A stretch of DNA of 64,000 bases from Lycocorax pyrrhopterus obiensis (GCA_014706295.1 JACSVZ010000002.1:22540757-22604756), one strand, 5' to 3'; shown: positions 1-14,500, counted from the stretch's first letter. Made by a program: numbers and translations. The notes: generated from the sequence alone by a model not told the origin.

Positions 1-760
1 TACAATGCTGTCTTCTGAATACTTCAACCTTCTCCATGCAATTAGTAACTTTAGATTTTTCAATCAAAAAAATTTCGTCTGTTTTAATTTTCCTTGCTTC
101 ATGTTTTGGATCACATTTTTCAACCTTGTTAATCTTTTTTTGGATCAACAGTACTTAAATGTTCATTATCCAATTTTTAATCCGGAAGTGAACAGTCTCT
201 CTTCTCTATTTACAGCTCAATTTCTTTAAGTCTTCAGTAAGTGAAAAGAGTATTCTAAATCCAGATCTCCTGATCCTCCTCCTCCTCCTTAACTAATTCT
301 TTACCTCAAATAATGCTAAGATTCATGGCTAAGTGACATCTCCTTAGGCAAAGAAACAAAACATGTTCTTAACTACATAATTTCTCTTTGTGTTTTTTAT
401 TATTTCTGTTTTCTCCTATAATTTGTTTTATAGCCTAAAAAAATGTCCAGTGTGGAAACATAACTTACGTAGAAACAGAAGTGTCTTTTATAATTTTTTT
501 TTATGTTATAAATTTGGAAAATTTTTATATCAGTTTTCTTTAGAACTCTTCAGAAAAAGCCACCTGACCCTGCAGTTTATCACTCATTTTATCAGTCTGC
601 ACTTCATATTCTTCTACTGAACATTTAATTTGAAACAATTCCTTAAATTCAACCCCTGTGAAGATAACTTTCAATGCGGGAACCTTCCTTTAGCTCCTTT
701 GTAGCAAATACTGGCACAAAGAATTCATTTGGGTTTTATGGGGGTTTGGGGTTTTTTTTA
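1..760. other. AT-rich non-coding DNA, no gene recognised
   Basis: This stretch is T-rich on the + strand. The short open frames here are rich in F, L, N and I, as expected from T-runs, and show no domain. A (CCT)5 tract lies at 275-289. The final part (about 731-760) is a G/T-rich tract ending in GGGG followed by eight T, directly against the start of the CR1 fragment. Confidence 0.7.
275..289. repeat. (CCT)5 microsatellite
   Basis: Five exact CCT units are read directly from the sequence. Confidence 0.85.
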
Positions 761-1637
761 GCACTCTCAGCAAGTTTGCTGACTACACCAATCTGTGCAG
801 TGCAGTTGACATGCTGGAGAGAAAGGACGCATCCAGAGGGACCTTGACACACTTGAGAGGTGGGCCTGTGGGAACCTTGTGAAGCTCACCAACACAAAGT
901 GCAAGGTCTGAATGTGGGCTGGGGCAATCCAAGGCACATCCACAGGCTGGGCTGAAAAGTATTTGAGAGCAGCCCTATGGAGAAGGACTCGATGAAACAC
1001 TCAGTGTGAGGTGGCAGTGTGCACTCACAGCCTAGAAAGCCAAAGGAATCCTGGGCTGCATCCAAAGGAGTGTGGGCAGCAGGTCGAGGGAGGGGATTCT
1101 GCCCCTCTCTTCTGCTCTCATGAGACCCCACCTGGAACAATCTACACAGTTCTGGTGCCCCCAATGTAAGAAGGACACGGAGCTGTTGGAGCAAGTCCAG
1201 AGGAGACCACAAAGATGATAACAGAACTGGAGCATCTCCCCTACGAAGATAGGCTGAGAAAGTTGGGGCTGTCCAACTTGGAGAAGAGAAGGTTGAGTGA
1301 AGGCCTCATGGCAACTTTCCAGAGTCTGAAGGGACCCTGCGGGGAAGCTGGAGAGGGAACCGTAGTGACAGGACAAGGAGTAATGGTTCAAACTGAAAGA
1401 GGGGAAATTTAACTTAGATCTTAGGAGCAAATTCTTGACTGTGAGGTTGGTGAGGCACTGGCACAGCTTGCCCAGGGAGACTGTGGGTGCCCCATCCTTG
1501 GCAGTGTTCAAAAACAGGTTGGATAAGGCCTTGAGCAACCAGGTCTACTGAGAAGTGTCACTGCCCATGGCAGGGGGGTTGGAACTAGATGATCTTTAGG
1601 GTCACTTCCAACCCTTAACATTCCACGATTCTGTGAG
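761..1637 (+). mobile_element. CR1 LINE, 5'-truncated 3' fragment
   Basis: This is a CR1-type non-LTR retrotransposon, the dominant LINE of birds, truncated at its 5' end as most CR1 copies are. The first part reads as the C-terminal end of ORF2, the reverse transcriptase protein. The 3' UTR is diagnostic: GGTTGGAACTAGATGATC near 1578, then GGTCACTTCCAACCC, then a short octamer-type tail ATTCCACGATTCTGTG ending near 1636. Several frameshifts and stops show it is a dead copy. The 5' edge abuts a G/T-rich tract at 741-759. I saw no clear target-site duplication. Family assignment is strong; the subfamily is not resolved. Confidence 0.95.
764..1551 (+). pseudogene. CR1 ORF2 C-terminal remnant (reverse transcriptase end)
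   Basis: The coding remnant can be followed in three frames. From 766 it reads LSKFADYTNL, then AVDMLE, where intact CR1 has LSKFADDTKL. A one-base loss near 829-830 shifts the frame at 831 to IQRDLDTLERWA, which stops with TGA at 909-911. From 1123 it reads [18 protein letters not shown], then ELLEQVQRR. From 1215 it reads ITELEHLPYEDRLRKLGL, then SNLEKRRL. Near 1460 it reads RLVRHWHSLPRE, then APSLAVFKNRLDKALSNQVY, with a TGA at 1549-1551 that is the likely original ORF end. These blocks match the conserved tail of CR1 ORF2 downstream of the catalytic YADD region, which itself is absent. It cannot make a functional protein. Confidence 0.92.
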
Positions 1638-4600
1638 TTTTTGCTATGAACTTATTTTTGTGTTTATCATCTCAACAAGAAATCCCCAATACAAGCTGGA
1701 AAAATTCCTGCATTTATTCTTTCTGAGGAACTTTCAGTATTTGTTAATGTTTTAAGCAAGTTCTACATCAAATAATTTTTGTCCTCCCCTTATGTTTAAC
1801 TAGGCCTTATGTTTAACTAGAGAGCATTTATGTCCTTTAAAATTTTCTCATTTGAACAAGTCTTCCATTTATTTCTGAAGCATGATTTTTAATTCTAACA
1901 GACTCTGTGGTTAATGATGTTAGAATTTTATTCATCATTTTGATTTTATATGGTTCTTTCAGAATCTTTTCTTTTGATAAGTAATACATATTTGCTCAAC
2001 ACTTCCACTGTGATATCTGAAATCTTCATGCCACCTCCAAGAATTTTATGCTTTTCCACACTCTTATTCAGGCTATTTTATTCAAACCATATACTTTTTT
2101 TTTCTCTTCCAATAATGCTGTTGAATTTTAGTGTATTTTTATACTAATGTTGAAGAAAATTTTTTTGTGATTTTGCTTTGAATTTTGTTCTACCTATTGT
2201 TCAGGACTTTATCAAAGGTAAGTAGCTTTTCTGTTGTAGCTTTTTGAAGTAACTGTTCTAAGAAACTGTTGTTTATGTTGTTAAAATTGTTCTCTGTCAC
2301 ACACTCCATTGTGATGAGTATACCACCTACGCATAGCATAAATGAAATTTCCTGCTATTAGTCAGGTTTCTGCTCTTCAAGCACACGGATATCCTTTAAT
2401 GTACTGTAAGTATTGCCCCTATTATGATTGGGTTATCCTGGCTAATACTGTAGGCTAATACAACATTCATTCTCGCTATGTCTGAGGATTCAATCCTCGC
2501 AATTCAGTTGGTAAAGAATTTGTAGTTATGATGTTACTCAGATTTGTGTTCTCTAAGGTGTAATAACTCTTTGACATCAATAATATTTATCATTTGATCA
2601 AAAGGTTTAAAAGGATCAGTCAGATATAATAAGGAATTATAAAGGATGGAGATGAGGATTAAAGCCGATCTGAAATTTTATGGCATGATTTCTAATGTAA
2701 ACTTCAATTTTTTGTCATTTATTTAGTTTATTAGAATGTTAAAAAAACTGTTTCTTAAAAGAAAGTTCTCAATTTCTAAACTTCTTACTAGATTCAGGTG
2801 AAAAAAGGTAAAATGCTAACTCACAAGAATCAAGACAAGCATGCAAAACTGGCTATCCTAAGCCTTGCTGCATCTAGTAAATCTCACCATACCTAATTCA
2901 GACCCAAGTGACACACTCTGGTGTTCTGTAACTCACTCTGTAACTGTCTTTATTTCACCTTTTGGCTGTTCTATTGCATCTCACTATACAACATAGAAAA
3001 AAATAAATGTCAGAAGATGGCAGTACATGAAAATTGGTTCTTACTTTGGTCTTTCTAGGGTTTGATTCCTAGATACTCTACTGACTTCCTATGCCTTTTC
3101 CCCTGGCCTCTCTTTCAGGCCTTTGAATCAGACTCTCTCTATATATGAGGTAGAGCAGGAAGCTGCCTAGAGACAATAATATGTAGCATGAGTCACAAGA
3201 ACTGTCAAGTTAACACCCTACATTTGTGGAGAGGGTTTTGGAGGTTGGCTTAATAGGATTAACTACTTATTACTGTAAAAGAAAGTAGTGGAAATATTTA
3301 CTTGGGCAAAATTAATTTCCATTCTATTTCTTGTATATGACTCATCTAGGTATTAATATTATTCATCCGCTCATTTCTGCAGGTGATCTATTTTACAAAA
3401 CATTTAATACATCAATATGCATTAAGGAAAATGCTTCTGTAATTTATTCCTACACAATCTTGCTTAGTCATTGTCCTAGATTTTTTCCGGCCTTTTTGAA
3501 AAACTGTAAAGTGTAAAATGTTCCTAAGTCAGAATTAAGTCTACCTTGTATTCATTTGGTACTAAGGAGATCATCAATTTTGTTTCTTGACTAGGAACTT
3601 TGAGAGGAAAATCGATGGTGGCAGATCTAGGAGGAATTCATGAGTCAGCATAGTTGAATGGTACAGGGACTCCATGAATGGAACCAGGAAAGGTCAAGAT
3701 TGCCTCGAAACACAAAAAGCCATGTTTTTGAAAGGAGAATTGGTGGTAATATGAAGCACGTGCTCTGGTCACTAAATCTACTGTGAGTGATGCTGACAGT
3801 CTGATGCTATTTAAAATGTAATATTTAACACAGGCACAGAGGAGGATCAAGATTGCTCTTTACATATTTCCTTGGAATCGACTGTAATGTGGTTGTTCTT
3901 GTAAGCTCTGCCCAGAATCTTTTTCACTGTAATAAATCAAAATAAATTTATAAGGTACCATGAGGTTAATTTCCGCTAATAATACGACAATAACGTGACA
4001 CAATTCATTTTTTACATGAACTCTAAATCAGCAAATTTTTAAGTGTGGTTCTGTGTATATGCCCATTCAGGAAAATTCTTCAGCATATGCTTAGCCATAA
4101 ATACGCAGTACAATCCTTTATAGCAGTAGGAAGTGAATATATGCCATATGCTTTCCTAAAAGGACTGAATTTCCTAATTTGACCCTGTAACATATTCCTC
4201 AAGATAAATAAGTATCTGGTTCATAGATATCTATTTAAAAAATGTCAGCGTCGACAAGTAATAAGTGGAGAGGTGAAGTTCATCTGCAAGTATAAGGTTT
4301 ATTTTAAAAATGCATTGTTCAGAAAAAAACCTGAACTTTACTTTATTATTTCCCTGTTATGATGTGTTCCAAATCCTGTGATATTTAATTTTCTCTTAAG
4401 GCACATAAATCCAAACCCAAGAATTACAGCAATTAATCTTAACTTTTGCTCATCTGAAACCAAGAAATTAAATAGCTAATCTTTCTCTAATGTAATTTTA
4501 GTCAACAGTCCTGTTCTGTACAGGGGTTTTTTTGCTAGAGACACCCGGGGACCAAGTGAGGCTGTTTTTCTAAGCCTCAGGGTGAGAAGTCTGCTCTCTG

Positions 4601-7270
4601 CTGTTCGCATGTCTGGGCAGACCCTCTTCCTGCACAGACCCTGGCAGGTTTCTGCACGGGAAGGCTCTGAAGACTGCCTTCAACCTTGGCTTTCACCTTC
4701 AGGCAATCTCAGATCTTGATAAAGCTGTGGAGTGTTTGGCACCTTTAGGTACAATTAGAAGCAAATAGGCGTACTCTTTGTACACTCTGTAAAAGCATCA
4801 GCACCAAGGACAACGCCTGGCTTGTGTTACCACCTTCTCAAGGACAACAAGCTGGCAAGATCCCAGCTAGTGACCAGCTACTCAGGTCAGAGACACCAGT
4901 ACACTAATACTGTAGCTTTTGGAAATGCTTACAAAGTGAAAAAATTAAAAGTGAGATTTCGACGATTCATGTTTATGTGCTAAGGTACAGTAATGCACAA
5001 ACAGAAGACAGGTCCTTGGAGAAAGAAATCAGCTTTGACAGTAAGAAGTGTGTTCTCCATTTAATATTTAGCACTTATGATGGAAAACACAACAAACTGA
5101 GGAAAGGTGAATGACTGCTTGAGAGGCTACAGTTTTCCAAGATTAAATTTTTTGGTAGCAATACTGACTTTAAGTGTTCCTGCCATCAGTATCTCCCTTT
5201 CAGCTATACTAGCACTATGAACTTGATTTGAGAAGTGATATGGCTAAAAATAAACAGGAAAAGTAATCTTTTTGTCTGAAAATTTTCATGCCAGAAATTT
5301 TCTGTTCCTTAGTCCAGGTCAGAGAAAGAATCCAGTTTCTGCATACCAAGGGGGCATAAAATTGTCATCTATAGTACATCAAGGGCAAAATGTAGAAGGA
5401 TTCACACTGAAAAAAACCACCTATACTATACCTTAAACAGCCAGTGTAGATGCACTCAGAATGGCTGAGCTTCATTCTTTGTCAGATCTCTCCAAACTCA
5501 TGCAAATCAAACCAGCTTCCTGTGAGCAGAGATCCTTTACCCCAAATATTATTTTGGTCAATGAAGAAATTAATGCATGAAATACCTCAATGTGTTGTAT
5601 TACTAAGTGGTTAATAGGTGTACTGACTGTAAGGCTCTGTGTTAGTCTATAGTTGTCTGATATCCCATGAGACAAAAACTTCATGAAAATAAGAGTTTGC
5701 ATTACATATTAGAAATTGCTTAGTGGAAGTAAAGTAAATCTGGTAAAGTTATATTCTCCTGTGTTTAATGTTTTATATATTCAATATGCATTTCATCTTA
5801 AATGCCTTATAACACATAAACCATGGAAAGAGCAAGTTATGACAATGATTCTTTTTCATATAAGTTTGAAACAGTACAATAATTTCAGGGACTGCAGTAC
5901 TAAACAATGTTATGTGAAGGACATCTGAATTCCAAGAATACTGCTTGTGAAAAATCCATCCATGTCACTTCTGTCAAATTGCTGACTTGATTTGTTGGCT
6001 GGAATTTGGGACAGGTCACAGTGTGAGCAAAGAGACAACAGCTCCATCAATGAACAAGCAGAAGAGGAATTAAGGCTTAAAACCTTCAAGTTAAAAAAAA
6101 AGAAAAAAACTTTTAAAAGACACCTTGAAAATGCAGTCCCAGTTGAGTGTCTAAGGTGCTTTCTGCTGAGTGGCTGGAGAAGTGGGAGAGGAGGAGACCA
6201 AAACAATGATCTAAAAGATGGCATTTGTGATCTGATACTCTGCTTAAATAAAGTTTAGGAGATCCAGCTGCACTGGGAAATATTAACCAGTTTTTGCAGT
6301 TTTATATTGCAAGATGGTAAGCAATCTTATTGCAGAACAGTGGTAGGAAAATGTCAGGCAGGAGGAGAACGCCACGTGGCTCCCATCCTGGGTCCAAGGA
6401 AATTAAAATCTTCGCCATTCAGAAATTGAATTCAACTGTGTTGGTGAACTGAAAATGTTTTCTAACAGTGCTGTTAATATTATTGCTAAAATCCCCCTAA
6501 AATCTTAAAAATTAAGCAATTTTTAGGAACTTCAGAGCAGTAGCAAGAATAGCACCACCTCTTAGTAAGGTTACTCAGCCCTTTTCATTCTGTCTTCTAA
6601 GGTATTTGGGCTGTTAGTGCTGCAGTGCAATGGCAGGCTTTTTTTGGTCTGAATTATGTTTTATGTTAACATCAAAATATTTCTACATAAATCAGTTTTA
6701 ATCTTTAGGAGGGTAAGATAACTAAAACCCAGAAACTAAATACAGATGCCTGAAAACAGACATGAAAGAACTATTCTGCATTTTATAACTTAAGTTCAGA
6801 CTTAGCACCAGAACAAAAAGTTTAGCTCTTATGAAATGGAAAATGACATGCTTCTGCATCGCAGGAATCACCTGTAAACAATTCAGCTTTTTGCCACAAT
6901 TTGACTTTTCATGAATATTTTTGATAGTAAATTTCATGCTCCAAAGAGCAAAAAATTACTTTCTGCGGAATAGTTTTTTATTAGCTATATTTTTGTATGT
7001 GAACTCTGATCCAAATCAATATATTCATATGGTCTTTTAGTGTTTGCAAGAACATAAACAACTGATTGATGAACAAGCCAGTCACGTGATGCCAAAAAAT
7101 TTGAGTACATGTAAAATTTGAGTAAGATAGGAAATATAATGATTTATAACTTGGAAATAATACTTTTCACTTACTATTTTCTCTCAGTGTGCAATACCCT
7201 TGCAATCAGAAATACTGATTGCACTTTGTAAGTGAGACTGAAAAATTGATTTCTTTTTAAGTTGTTCAGG
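1638..7270. other. AT-rich non-coding DNA, no gene recognised
   Basis: I see no exon-like frame or RNA gene here. A 17-bp direct repeat (CTTATGTTTAACTAGG-like, two copies) lies at about 1789-1822. A richer patch at about 4520-4900 holds a GGGG-T7 tract (4523-4533) and several pyrimidine tracts, but no family was recognised. The rest is unique-looking sequence with short homopolymers, such as the A-rich tract at 6093-6109. Confidence 0.65.
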
Positions 7271-7760
7271 GCTATTACGGGTCCAGAGTAGGGGAGTAAT
7301 CCATAATGGACAACCTAGGGATATGAGTTCTTTGATCAGAGTAGTGTACCTGAGTGAGGCAAGCAGAGTGGGTCAGGTGATTGTGACAGACTCCACCAAC
7401 AATCCAGTAACCATCAGTGAAATGTGAGATGGCAGGTGAAGCATCATCAATCTCGGGCCGCAAGCCAGACCCACCTATCACTGCTATAAGCAGGGCCCTG
7501 AGACCACACCTACAACTAGGTGTTCCTCCATCCTACCCCACCACCTCAGTCCCATGCAGCCACCAACCCAACCTGTGCAGCTAGAAACCCACAGGGTCCA
7601 GGTGGTTTGGGGACAATGCTGGATCTGCTTGCAAGCTGAAGAATGGATGGTACTCACAGTCTCAAGGTTCTTGATGTAGGACAAAATGAAATCTAAACTA
7701 TACCCACAAGACAACACAGCTACTCTCTATTGGCAGAGCTGAGACTTAACTCACATGCAA
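7271..7760. other. GC-richer patch, nature unknown
   Basis: This segment has visibly higher G+C than its flanks, and short frames are open on the - strand (7275-7481 and 7484-7717). Neither frame shows a known domain or has convincing splice borders, and they are not in a common frame. It could be an old repeat or simply a compositional patch. I do not recognise it. Confidence 0.4.
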
Positions 7761-10700
7761 GTGTCCACTGGTGCTGCCAGTTGTTTAGTCTTCAATCACA
7801 AAGCTGCTGCTGCCAAAACAGGGGGAGCAGTACAAGAGTTGTTATGAAATCTTATGCTGGGAGGTGTCTGGAACCCTTCACTGCCCTTAGCTCCCACTGG
7901 AAGCTAAAAGAACTTTACCACTTTTGAAGAAAATACTGCACAACTTCCTGCCTTTCACAAGACAAAGAACTATATGAAGATAAAAAGGCATTTTCTGTCC
8001 AAAACTGGAGCAGGTAGGAAAGAAGCTTCTGCTTTAGTTAACCAGGTTAATGCCACTTTTTGTTTTCTGCTGCACTGCCAGGGGTTTCACAGGCAACAGA
8101 GTAGCAGGTTGTGAGTCTGGGCTGAATATAAGTGTAACTGGTTACCGACAGTCCGTAAGTAAGTCCAGCTGGATACTGCAGGATAACTGAAGAATATGCA
8201 CCATGTAGTAGCCTATAACTACTTCAGGCCGTGAGGGAAGGGTAGTGGAGGAAGCATTTTAAGAGGCCTCTGTGTTTTTCCTGCTCCTGAGCCTGGCAGT
8301 ATCTGAATTCATCTTTGGTGCGATCTCAAATCTCCTTGCAGTTTATTTGATCTTTTTGAGGTTGCTCACAAGCCACAGGATAATAGTTCAAATCAAAACT
8401 TTTTTCTATTTTTTTCCATCTGCCTTCTTTAGATGAATCTTCCTTACGAAACTCAGGCTAGCCCGAAACTATGTGTGACTGGAGCCATAGGTACTGTCTG
8501 CATTGGTTTCCTTGGCAAATATTAAATAGTTCCAGAGCAAACAAACAGACACGAGCAATTAAAAAATAAAATTGAAAAAAAAAAGGACTAATCAAAAATG
8601 AAAGTACTTTGCTATTCCTAGAATGGAAAAAAGGAAGATGATTTGGAGATAGGTAGAAAAGAGTGAACAGAGCCAAAACTGTTGCTTCCCAGGCCTTGCA
8701 GGCAGTCCACATTTAGAGACGCAAACAAGAGCTCTTCAGTCCCAGCTACTGCTCATGTAAGATTATAATGTTTGCAAACACAACACAAACTTAGAAACTA
8801 TGTGGGAAATAAGGTTGGTACTTACACCCAGAAGAAACCACAAGCTTCTCACTGATAGCTCGAGAGAAGAAATAGAAGCAAAATTTCCTATGGATTTGTC
8901 ATTCGGCTCCAGTTAACAGTATGACAGCAGGTTAGTAATGGCTGCTTTGCTCATTTCTGTCAAGGGAATACCACAATCTGTTCTACATGGGCCTCAGAGT
9001 CCTCCAGGTTAATCTAATGCATGATCTCCAGCCTGAAAAGCTTAAATACTCACAGCTCTTCTCCCCAAGAAACAAACATATAATCAAATCTTATGCTTCA
9101 GGGAATAAGCTGATGGCTGCAGGCTCGGCAAGGAATACCTCTATTTTATGGCTTTGCACAAATTGTGGGGTTTGCCTTTCCTCTGAAGCATGACGCATTA
9201 GCTACTGCTGGATGCAGAATGCCAGGCTTAATAAAGCAATGTTCAGAGCTGGCTAGCAGAGTCTGTGCTTTTATGTTTTTGTCAGCAGCACTCTGGTTTT
9301 TTCCTCGGAATTTTGAGGCAAGGGAAAACTAATAATTGGCAGCACTGTTTGCAGTGGTATGTCTGAGAGCAGATGCAATGAAAATTACGTTCCCTGTAAA
9401 GCAAACATGCCTGATTTTCTGTGGATCATACCTATGCTTGGGATCTCCTTCAGGATCAGAGGGTATGCTGCACGTAAATAGAAGCACAGCTTTCATGAAA
9501 TTAGCAGATCTCAAACGAGCAGATCTCTCAGAGCATTTTATAGCTCTCCCATTACTATTTTATGGGCCAGCAACCAGCTTGTCCTTATAGCACAGAAGTA
9601 ATGCAGTTGCTGTTTGGCCTGCAGACATCTGACACAGTACAAGTGAATGCAAAAGGCTTTTCCATGGGAATAGAAATGCAGTTGTAAAAATACCTGCTGC
9701 ACAGGTGGGCTCTCCCGAGTGAGGCAGCCTGCCCTCTTTGTCTCACAATTGATGCTCAGAAGATAGCAATTCTAACTCATTTCCACAAAATTAGGTTTCA
9801 TTCCACCTTTACCCCTTCTCTATAAATCCTACACAGTGTCAGGACAAAATGTGGAGCCCAGAAAAGACACTGCAGCTAAATTATCTCAAGCAAGGGAAAA
9901 GCCTTGAATATTTCACAGGACTGAGTGGCCCTGCAGATTGTGTTAGTCATAAACAAGCACAATGTGAACTCACATCTGGGTTCTCAGCTTCCAAATATAC
10001 TGAAACTGCCAAGGCAACAGATGAGATTTTCCCATCAATAGCCATTGTGCAGACACTTATTCTGTGATCAGTTTCAGACCAAGAAGAAGTAATATGGCCT
10101 TGTCATATGTAAGGCTTGCGATTAGAAATAAACAGCCTCCATTTTATGCCAATCTTCTTAAAGAAGCATGGCCACTTAAGCTGACAGCAATAACAAAAGA
10201 GCAGAGAAATCAGTTGACCTGCAGGTTCATTTAATAGTTGAGTAAATACAGGGGTGGCTTTTTGGTAGAAAGCTAAAAGGTTTGCTAAAAGAAAACTGCA
10301 ACTGAGCATGTTCAAACTATCTTTTCAGCTGCTTTTAAACTGATTCTCCTTTTAAATTCTAAATGTTTGGTGTAGTTAATTAATCTTCTAGTTCCCTTTC
10401 AGTTGGCATCTTTGGAAGTGGAACAAAAAATCTCCTGGAAACTACAATGAGCCCCTCAGAAGATTATCTAATGATCCTCACTCCCTCTAGGTGATTACTG
10501 GGGAACCTCCAAAACTGCAGTTTCAAAGGAGAGATATGGCACCATCTCTGCACAGCCAGAACAGCCATCAGGAACCTTAGCTCAGGGAGTGCTTCATCAG
10601 GAACATGATTACCTTGCATTTCCCCTGTCTAGTTCTTTTATTCATCTGATGCCTCTCACAGCACAGTTGATGCTGGAAGTTGTACAGGACAGGTGAGGTT

Positions 10701-13700
10701 CCCAAGGCAGACATGAGCAGTGCCAGCCACGAGCAGCTCCGACACTGCAGTGGAGCTCTGCAGTGTGCAGGGGAGAGAGACCATAACAACGGCAAAGAGA
10801 AACATCGGAGAAAATTGTCAAAAGACACAGCTGAGAGCAAAATGCAGTGGACAATCCAAAGCACCTCATTACATACAGCATGAGAGTAAGAGAATGTATA
10901 TGAATTAAAAAAATATTGCTTCTAATCTCTCAGTTTGTAGTGGGAGAGAAGCAGGTGGAATTAAGACAGCAACACGCAGAGGATGGAATGCAATTCCAAT
11001 AGCAGGACCCAGGACATGAAAAACAAAACCAAATGATTTATGGTTCTGATTCCCAAGTGATAAGAATGAACATAATAAAAGTAGAATAGTAAAACTAGTT
11101 AGACAGTAGAACAAATCACCTTGATACCAATTTGTAAAATAAATAACTTTTTCAATAAAAATTGAAACTGGAAAAAAAGTGCATTTTCACACATAGCTCA
11201 GAGATCACATAAATGCCAAGTGACATGACAGTTGCTGAAATAAATGCTCTTTTTATGAACAGCAGAGCAGTAAAGCAGGCAAAATAGATGCATAAAATGG
11301 GTAAATTTCCAGTGTATTAGTTATTGCTGCCTCTGAGCTGCAGTAAATTACAAACTCATTTTTAACTTTTTTTGTGTTCATGAATACATTTTTGGGACTG
11401 GTTTTCCACCCCCTTCTTTCAAAATTCCATTTTTCAGAGATTTATATTCTTCTTTAAAGTCTATAAATAAGAAGTATCCAGGTCTTTTCCATGGGAAGGA
11501 AGAGGGCTGAAAACTCAGAACAAACTATTTATTATACATTTCTGAACTTTCATTGCATAAATTCTGCTATCTGTGAACACACTGCTTCCATAAAATTTGG
11601 TTTCATCTGGATATTTTTCCCCTTACAAATGAAATCTAAAATAAGTTAAAAAAAAATCATGGACCTATCCACCCTGTGGTTTTCTCCTTCATTTTTTGTT
11701 TCTTGTTTATAGTACAAAATCACAGTATGTTGTCTTTATTTACTGCTCACTATGCCTATAAATAAAGGATGCAAGATTATCCAGACAGAAAGGACTGGAG
11801 TAAAAAAGACAAAAGATTTATTTGAAATACAAGTTGGCTGTTCCCAGCTGAAAGGAGGAAACTAGTCAGTGACTCTGAAAGTGAATAAACTAAGTGCCAC
11901 CAAGAAAATGTTAAACTCTGACTCTAATTGCATCCTCTACTATCCCTCTTAAAAATAAAACAACAAACCTACACCTTGAAAAAAGAAGATTAAAGTTAAG
12001 GACCATTAAATTCAGACATGTCTTTGTTTTCATCCTGCTTTGCATCCATGTACTGGATAAATTTTTGCACTGAGATAAATCAGCACGCAGAGAGGACAGC
12101 AAACACGAACCAGAGACAGAGTTTATCTGTCCATTTATGAGTTCATACATACAAATACAAGGGGGGTTAACTACTTATTGTGCTTATATATAAGATACTG
12201 CTTAAAACTGCAACACAGCAACATAATAGCTATAATAGATTATAGCTAATGTCTGAAATTAATGTCTCAGGTGTAATCCAAAAATGCATGCCAATATCCA
12301 CTCTTATTTTCAAGTCAAAGTGAGGGACCTAAATCCTATGACACTCTACTAATGCAGAAGAGCAATTGTCCATTTAACCACCCATATGTACCTGTTTTAC
12401 AGAGCAGATTCATGGTACAGATTCCTTCAACTTTCTTGACTACTGTGGGCTCACAATCATCAAGATGTATTACCCAAACTGAATGAATCTTGTTTTCAAT
12501 TTTTCTCAATCACACCATTCAAGATTTATCCAGAACAGATTAATATACTCAAGCCCTATTTAACCTAGATGCCTGATTAATGTGTTGTTCTGTGACTTTC
12601 GCATGAAATTCAAAACAGGCATTCCAAATTATCCAGCAACAGAAAATAAGCACAGCAAAGTTAAAAACATCCTGCTAATTTTCATTAAAAATCTGATTCA
12701 CATTGGCACAAAATTAATCAAGTAAAATAAGAAATACGTCAAACTTCAAGGATTCAGGTTTTTTTCCTCCCAAACCACCTTTTTTACCTTCACTGATCAT
12801 TAAGCCTAATAAATGTACTGACAGTCCTCTACTCATGGCGCTGATAGAGTTGAAAAAGAGAAGAGTAAGGTCTAAGAACATTTTTAATTGAAGAGTCACT
12901 AGGCACTCTTTGATGGGCTCTGCATCAAACACACATCCAAAGGCACTCCAGTCCTGATAGTGAAGGACAACTGATTACTTGTCTTTTCTTTTCCCTGGCT
13001 GTAGAGTGCAAGCATAGCTGACACTTGACATTAGAGCCAAGCTGGCATCAGTTTTCAGTCGCTGTGGATTCAGGCTGATGTACACACCCACACCCCGTTA
13101 AGGGCAAACACTGGACTCTGTTACCCACACAATTTTGCTGCTTAGCAGCTTGAAGATTTTCTTGCTTGCTTATTTTTTGTTCTAGTTTGCTATGAATTAT
13201 AAATCTTATAAGAAAGCTCACCCAGGAAACTGGGGGCTTTGCTTGGGTGTTACTTAGGCTGCACTTTCAAATTTCACAAGTTTGGTTCTGTCTTTTTAAA
13301 TGGGAGATAAACAGTATCACTGACTGAAATTAATGACAAGAAGACAAAACCATTATTTTCTTTGTTGTGTGACTCAAAAAAAGTTTTTTTTTCTCCTGAC
13401 AGCAATGAATCACACGAATCATGAAATCTTTTCAACAATATGACCGTCAATCACAAGATAAGCTAGATGTAGGAATCTACAAATTGAGTAAAGTTGATTC
13501 CCAGATTTAAATTCCTCCTAACCTTAAAACAACATTGCAATCTAATTTTTTTTAATATTTATTTTTTCCCCCAGACCAGATGACTTTTTCTCCTATATTA
13601 TTTAAAGAAAATTTATGAGAAATTAAAACTTCCTTCATCCTCATTGCTTTTAATGATTTTTTTTAATGTTTTAGGCTTTTAATTAGCTGTCTTTAGCTGT

Positions 13701-14460
13701 ATCATGCAGTTCATTCCTCCTTTCTCAAATCCTGAAGCTATACGGCAAAACAGCTACTTGATGGGTAGCATTGCAAAATTCATGATCTGGGATGTACTAA
13801 TAATGTCTCTCAGGTCATCATTATCAAGATGAAGCACCGTAAGATCTTAGAGGCAACTCCACTGGCAAAAAAAATTCAGTTATTTTAGGATATGTTTGTA
13901 TGTAAAATGACATCTCCATTCACACTGATGTTCCTGGGCATTAGACAACGGAAAGTACTGGCAATATATGTGAAATTCACAAGATATGTCTCCGTTATCT
14001 CTTCTTGCCACATTTAAAATAATTAAATGTCTTAGATATTTCATCTACAGTGAAAGATGAGAAACAGAGCAGAAACTTTCAAAGTTACAGATTCTCCTTC
14101 AAGGATGCATAATGAAAGTCCAGATTATCTAAGATATATGGATCTGTCATTTCAGGAAAATATTTGAAATATAATTCCTTAAAAGTTTCAAACTTTATTA
14201 ATTCAGTATTGAGTGATAATAGATGGACAGAACATAAGAGCTTTTCATGGCATTTGCAAGAGATCAGTTGGGAATAGCATGTGTTGTTCAGCAATTGGAT
14301 GTTCTTTAGGAGAAAAGGCATCTTTAGACATAATTCTATCTTGTACTATGAAGACTTTTTAACACAAAGTTTGAAATTGAATAAAAATGGCATGATAGAG
14401 CAATTTCAGTGCTTCTTGTATAATCTTTTCAAAACCATGCTCTATTTGGTGTGATGCTAC
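7761..14460. other. AT-rich non-coding DNA, no gene recognised
   Basis: Only short unrelated open frames are present and no repeat family is recognised. Low-complexity points include the A-run at 8576-8584, an A7/T9 opposed pair near 13375-13393 and T-rich tracts near 13540-13570. Confidence 0.65.
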
Positions 14461-14465
14461 CTATT

Positions 14466-14500
14466 TAAAAAAAAAAAAAAAGGAAAGGAAAAGGAGTGTG
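14466..14500. repeat. Poly-A / purine-rich tract
   Basis: A run of about 14-15 A is followed by GGAAAGGAAAAGGAG. It could be the tail of an old retroposed sequence, but no recognisable source lies upstream. Confidence 0.7.

Noticed and set aside
1032..1538. 168-codon frame on the - strand
   Set aside because: It is the antisense shadow of the CR1 ORF2 remnant.
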